The notes under the pieces are model-generated. The model saw only the letters and a list, made by a program, of their open reading frames with translations. It made no database searches and was not told where the DNA came from. From the NCBI GenBank assembly GCA_002914845.1, contig JXTC01000037.1, forward strand, positions 1,263,818 through 1,327,817: a stretch of DNA of 64,000 nucleotides, in the 5' to 3' direction. The position numbers and the translations under genes are program-made. Below, piece after piece: positions 59,586-64,000 of this stretch (the first letter of the stretch is position 1; the number at the start of each line of letters is the position of its first letter). The DNA is from Trema orientale (taxonomy: Eukaryota; Streptophyta; Magnoliopsida; Rosales; Cannabaceae).

Positions 59586-60917
59586 ACTCTTCACTTTTTC
59601 TTTCTCCATAATGTCTTGACTTTCTATATTCTACTTTTTACTATTTTCTTTCACTCCTAATTCTTTCTCTTCTTCTTTCTCTTCTTTTCTTTTGTTATTA
59701 TCTAAATTCTTGTAATTAAATTTATGATCAAAGATACATATAGAGAAATACGTTGTAGCATCAGAAAATGTATTTGAAAGGTTATTTGAAAATTTTAAAC
59801 ATAAAAATAAACAATTACAAAATAATTTAATCTAAATTTGTAGCTCAAAAATCTTAAAATATGCAAATAATATATATTTCCTTCTCTCTAAATCCTTTTT
59901 GTTCAATTTATTTCCCCTAAACACACTTTGAAATGTTACAATATGTCTCTCACGTGTATTTTTCCTTAGAAATTTAACAATTTGGATAGTTCAGAGACAA
60001 GATTGCTTTAAATCAAAGAGTTCATGAGCTTAATTATAGCAATTAGAACTTTGAGGACCAACTTGCCATAAGTTGGAGAGTTCAAGGACCATTTGTGCCA
60101 TAAACTCGTTTCATAACCTTCCAAAACTTTGATTTCGGTCAATGACATTTTCATAAATGAACTTTTATTTATCTAAAAATGCATTTTCTGTAAAAAAAAT
60201 TGAAGATTTTGAAGTTTGGGTAAATTAAAAAATATTGTTAACATATTAGGCGTTATTTTTTTTTTTTTCTAATTAGACGATTTAGCTGAAATTGAAGTAC
60301 CTTATTTTTTTACACGAAGCTTACATTAGAAAATTGTGAAATAAAAAAAAAGGTCTTCGTTGAACTCGACATGACCTAGCCAAGATGACCATTGATCTGG
60401 TTGATTGGGTATAGTCGAGCTCGATGAAGCATTATGGCTTTTCACCAGTCATGTTAGCCAAAAAAAAAAAGAAAGAAACAAAGAAATTTATTTTATAAAT
60501 GAGGGGTTGGGGAAGTTTAATGAGTTAAATATAGATAGAATATTATTCACAAAGTCTAAACCTACCTAGGTCAAAAATTAAGATCGAATAGTAAAAATTT
60601 GGTAGGACTTGTAAAAGATAATAATGCATTTCAAGATTCATTTTCTTTATCTTTCCATTTCACAGTAGCATTAATATATATATATCAAAAAGCAAATAAA
60701 TAAAAAAAAGACTAAGAAAAATCTTAGTTTATTTATATTTTATAAAAAGAAAATAGGTGTAAGAATAAAATTATTTAACACAGACAAATTTAAATGATTG
60801 CCGAAATTATTGAAAAAAAAATGAGATCAATTCATGAGTACTTTACTTTACTTTATTTTTTATTTATTTTTGTGAATATTAAAAATTATTAAAGCAACAC
60901 AAATAGAATTGAATTAA
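59586..60917. other. Intergenic, no gene recognised
   Basis: AT-rich spacer with TA runs near 60675 and many A/T homopolymers. No gene or paired repeat found. Confidence 0.45.
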
Positions 60918-61322
60918 GGTTATGTTTGGTAGGAAGGAAAAGGGAGAGGAAGAAAAAAGTGGAGGGAAACTAAAAAGTTGGATTGTTTGGTAGGAGGGAA
61001 AGGAAAAAGGAGGAGAAAATGGGAGGAAAAAAATAATGGACCCTACACAAATATTTCTCCCTAAAAATGGAGAGAAAAAAGAGAAGAAAAGGTTTTTTTA
61101 TTAATGTGTGAAAGTAAATTTATTAAAATAATCTTATATATTAATTTTAAAATTTTAATAAAAATAAGAAAACAATTATATTAAAATATACTAGTTTTTC
61201 TGTCATTCTTACATACTAAACAATAGTGGAAAAAATATATTTTCCTTTCTATCCTACATATTTTCTTTCCCTCCTAATTTTTCATTCCCTTCTATTTTCT
61301 TTCCTCTCTACCAAACATAACT
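60918..61322. mobile_element. Harbinger-like MITE, 405 bp
   Basis: The left end GGTTATGTTTGGTAGGAAGG and the reverse complement of the right end (AGTTATGTTTGGTAGAGAGG) match; both continue into purine-rich AGGGAAAGG tracts. It is flanked by TAA at 60915-60917 and 61323-61325. Confidence 0.75.
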
Positions 61323-61325
61323 TAA

Positions 61326-62347
61326 GTCTAATTTGGGTACGATTACTTGTTTGCAGTTTGCACCGAGCGCTTCCATTAAGTGGGGTTGGTGAGGATTTTT
61401 CCAAAACTCGCCCCACCTTGCACACTACTCACATCCATAAACAGATGTAACTAGTGCATGAGCCATATAATGTAGTGACAATATCACTAGCAATATGTAA
61501 TAGAGATTTAACATCGTCAATAATAGGATATGAGCCGAAGAGGCATAACATTGTTACTGTTAATCTCCCTAAAATTGTTTAGTGCATCACATTTTAATAA
61601 TGAGAAAATGGAATGGACAAAAATAAGACCATTTTAAGGTAAAATAATTTTTTGTTGACAACTTCTCATAATTACTTTTTAGGAGTGTCATTTTTACATC
61701 ACTATTATTATATCAATTCGTACTCTTAAGAAAATTCTTAATGAAATAATAGTAAAAAAAAAAAGTGATATGGGAAATAAAACTGATTTGCGTCCATTTG
61801 ATATATATTGAAAGTGTGTGTATATATTACATATATTGTATACTCTCAATATGTATATCTATCCATATATATTTTTTAGGATAGGATACTATTTCTCTAT
61901 TAAAAATTTACACTATTCCCAACCCAATTATTAAAATATACTTTTTTTATTACCATAATATGTGATTTATCATAATTTAATTAGTGAATTAAAACTTATT
62001 TCTAATATATTAATAATATTTATTCGTCAAATACTGATAAATTACCGGTACCTGTCATATCAAGTGGTATTAAAAAGATTAATAATAAGTTTAATATCAA
62101 GTATTATCCTTATATATATATATATTACTTTACTTGCGGTTGCTGATTCATTTAAGTATGAGTATGATCCTATGCACTTTACAAATGAATATAGTGGAAT
62201 ATTTTACAGATTTCGTGCTTGACTATTGTCTCATCGCGAGAAAAAGAAAAAGAAAAAGAGGATGTTTACACATAGCTAGAGCGTCTATCATTATCGTCAT
62301 GGTGATAAAAAACAGTGATAAAAATGACTTATTCACAAACATTATTA
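61326..62347. other. Intergenic, no gene recognised
   Basis: AT-rich spacer with TATA-type dinucleotide runs near 61800-61870 and 62113-62124. A GC-richer patch (61365-61440) is unassigned. Confidence 0.45.
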
Positions 62348-62352
62348 AAAAT

Positions 62353-63026
62353 TGTTAGCCAAAATAATACAACATGTAAAGGAACAAACAAAGTATTGGA
62401 ATTTCAATAGAATAACAAAATAACAATTACAATACCAAATAATAGAACACTCAAATTATAAGGAGGAACCGAGGCTTGTGTATCACACAATCTCCTTAAA
62501 ACAGATTCGCCTCCTCTCGGTCGGTGCTTGAAATCGTTAGGCGTCTGTCTCCCAGGATACAACGGTTGATGAGCGGCGTTTTATCGCACCACAAGCGCTA
62601 CTCCAGCGAACTGAAAGAAAATGCCCAAACTCTACCACACTGAGGCCTATACTCTAGAGAATTTGAGAAGAGAGGAAGACAAGAGAAAGAGAAAGATTTC
62701 TTCTGAGCGTGTCTTCCTTAAGGAAGGAGGAGTCAATTTATAGGCTTCATATGGGAGTTGTTACAAATTTGGAATTAACTAAGATTTAATTCCAAATAAA
62801 ACGTTTTACACAAAACGTTTATGCGTTTAGAAATTGATCAGTTTCTTAAACAATTTTAATCTAAATTAGATTAAAATTTGTAACTCTCCAAAAACGCTTT
62901 ACTCAAAAAACGTTTAAAACTGACCTGTTTCCCTAAACAAATTTAATCTATACTAGATTAAATTTTGTAACTCCAAAATAAATTTGGCAGTTCCAAATCA
63001 GGTCTGGCAGTTTTATTTTTCCAACA
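62353..63026 (-). mobile_element. Solo LTR, Ty1/copia, 674 bp
   Basis: Read on the minus strand it begins TGTTGGAAAA and ends TTTTGGCTAACA. It has a TATA-like CCTATAAATTGACTCC and a purine/pyrimidine-rich leader typical of copia LTRs. A perfect 5-bp target duplication AAAAT lies at 62348-62352 and 63027-63031. No internal region or partner LTR is present. Intact ends and matching target repeats suggest that it is younger than the gypsy LTR at 34444. Confidence 0.8.
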
Positions 63027-63354
63027 AAAATAATTCTTATCATCATGCTATACATCTAAAATTATTTAAATATGTGAAAATAACTTATTTATGAACATTA
63101 TCAAAATTGTCATGTTATACTTTGTCCATTTTTTCATTACATGCTTTAAAAATAGGTCAAAATTGATAATCCCTCAAAGAAAAATGGTGAGTAATAAACG
63201 TATAAGATATTATAAATTTTGATCTAGTTTTAACCATGGTGAAATATTAGATAAATTATAATATATTTACAAAAGTAGACATTTTTCTTGATGAGAAATT
63301 TATAAATCTAGAGCTGCCATGCTTTCCCACCATTCAATAAAAAATCGACCCGAT

Positions 63355-63650
63355 CGAAAATAAACTTGACTATGATTAAATTATTTCGACTATAGTTGAA
63401 AAAACTATATTTAATCTCAAAAAAAATAAAAATAAAAATAAGGTCAAAAACGAATAAGTGACGACGTCGACTCATCTTTTTCGACTACGATCACGATGAA
63501 GAATCATGGAGGAGACTAGTGAAAAAACTTGGAGTGATTATAGTTTAGAGAGAAAAAAAAAAGATTTGGTTTCTTTGATTGAGGTATTTAAATAAACTTA
63601 GATAAGTGACATGATATTAAGAGCTTTTTTTTCGTTAAATTTATGATGGA
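63355..63650 (+). repeat. Dispersed repeat, copy 2 (unassigned)
   Basis: Resembles the reverse complement of 25650-26020 (shared CGACTATAGTTGAAAAAACT, GATCACGATGAAGAATCATG, GAAAAAACTTGGAGTGATTA, AAGTGACATGATATTAAGAG). It may continue toward the assembly gap. Confidence 0.6.
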
Positions 63651-63708
63651 TAACCTTTCGTTACCATTAGCCCATTAGTTGACCCATTGCATAAAAAAAC
63701 CCATAAAT

Positions 63709-63889
63709 NNNNNNNNNNNNNNNNNNNNNNNNNNNNNNNNNNNNNNNNNNNNNNNNNNNNNNNNNNNNNNNNNNNNNNNNNNNNNNNNNNNNNNNNNNNN
63801 NNNNNNNNNNNNNNNNNNNNNNNNNNNNNNNNNNNNNNNNNNNNNNNNNNNNNNNNNNNNNNNNNNNNNNNNNNNNNNNNNNNNNNNNN
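63709..63889. other. Assembly gap (181 N)
   Basis: A run of N. A single N also occurs at 2553. Open frames that cross the gap are not meaningful. Confidence 1.
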
Positions 63890-64000
63890 GAGAGTTCGTA
63901 AGATTGTCGGAGACATGCTAGGTAATGTTATTAAATTGCTAACGAAATTTTAAAAACTATTCTAAGCGAATTCTTTTGCTCTTTCTCTCATTTTACTTTA

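Noticed and set aside
63641-63953. Open frames spanning the N run
   Set aside because: They consist mainly of unknown residues across an assembly gap.

Overview
This is a window of nuclear DNA from a flowering plant, almost certainly a eudicot. It is AT-rich, its genes carry many short introns with plant splice sites, and the six protein-coding genes all belong to land-plant families. I cannot name the species from the sequence. About one third is gene and most of the rest is transposon debris.

Layout. 1-3.2 kb: degenerate GTCACAAA-rich repeats, a damaged second copy of the 5' flank of the NHX gene, and two MITEs. 3.2-8.5 kb (minus): plastid-type formylglycinamidine ribonucleotide synthase (PUR4). 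10.5-17.5 kb (plus): a vacuolar-type NHX cation/H+ antiporter with 14 coding exons. 18.6-22.3 kb (plus): a NETWORKED-3-like actin-binding protein with an internal 70-residue duplication. 23.2-23.7 kb (minus): an AGP26-like arabinogalactan protein. 26.5-32.0 kb: three related long-inverted-repeat, Mutator-like elements of about 1.7 kb each, filled with palindromic GAAACCA/TGGTTTC repeats; one carries a captured host-gene fragment. 32-40 kb: more inverted-repeat elements, a SINE, and a MITE split by a solo gypsy LTR. 40.2-43.5 kb (plus): a YUCCA10/11-type flavin monooxygenase. 43.5-50 kb: MITEs, a copia solo LTR, a second SINE and a hAT element. 50.2-57.4 kb (minus): chloroplast protease DEG2 with 21 coding exons, two of its introns starting with GC. 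57.4-64 kb: MITEs, a copia solo LTR and a 181-base assembly gap.

The genes do not form a pathway or cluster. They are ordinary neighbours: purine synthesis, vacuolar ion exchange, actin-membrane scaffolding, a cell-surface proteoglycan, auxin synthesis and plastid proteolysis. I found no bacterial-style system, CRISPR array, rRNA or functional tRNA. The unusual material lies in (a) the Mutator-like cluster, (b) a MITE family whose three copies all have 10-bp target duplications, (c) the duplicated NHX 5' flank, which supplies near-empty sites for insertions, and (d) gene-level oddities in NET3, DEG2 and NHX.

All exon boundaries were set by eye from splice signals, frame continuity and remembered family sequences. 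No alignment or database search was run.
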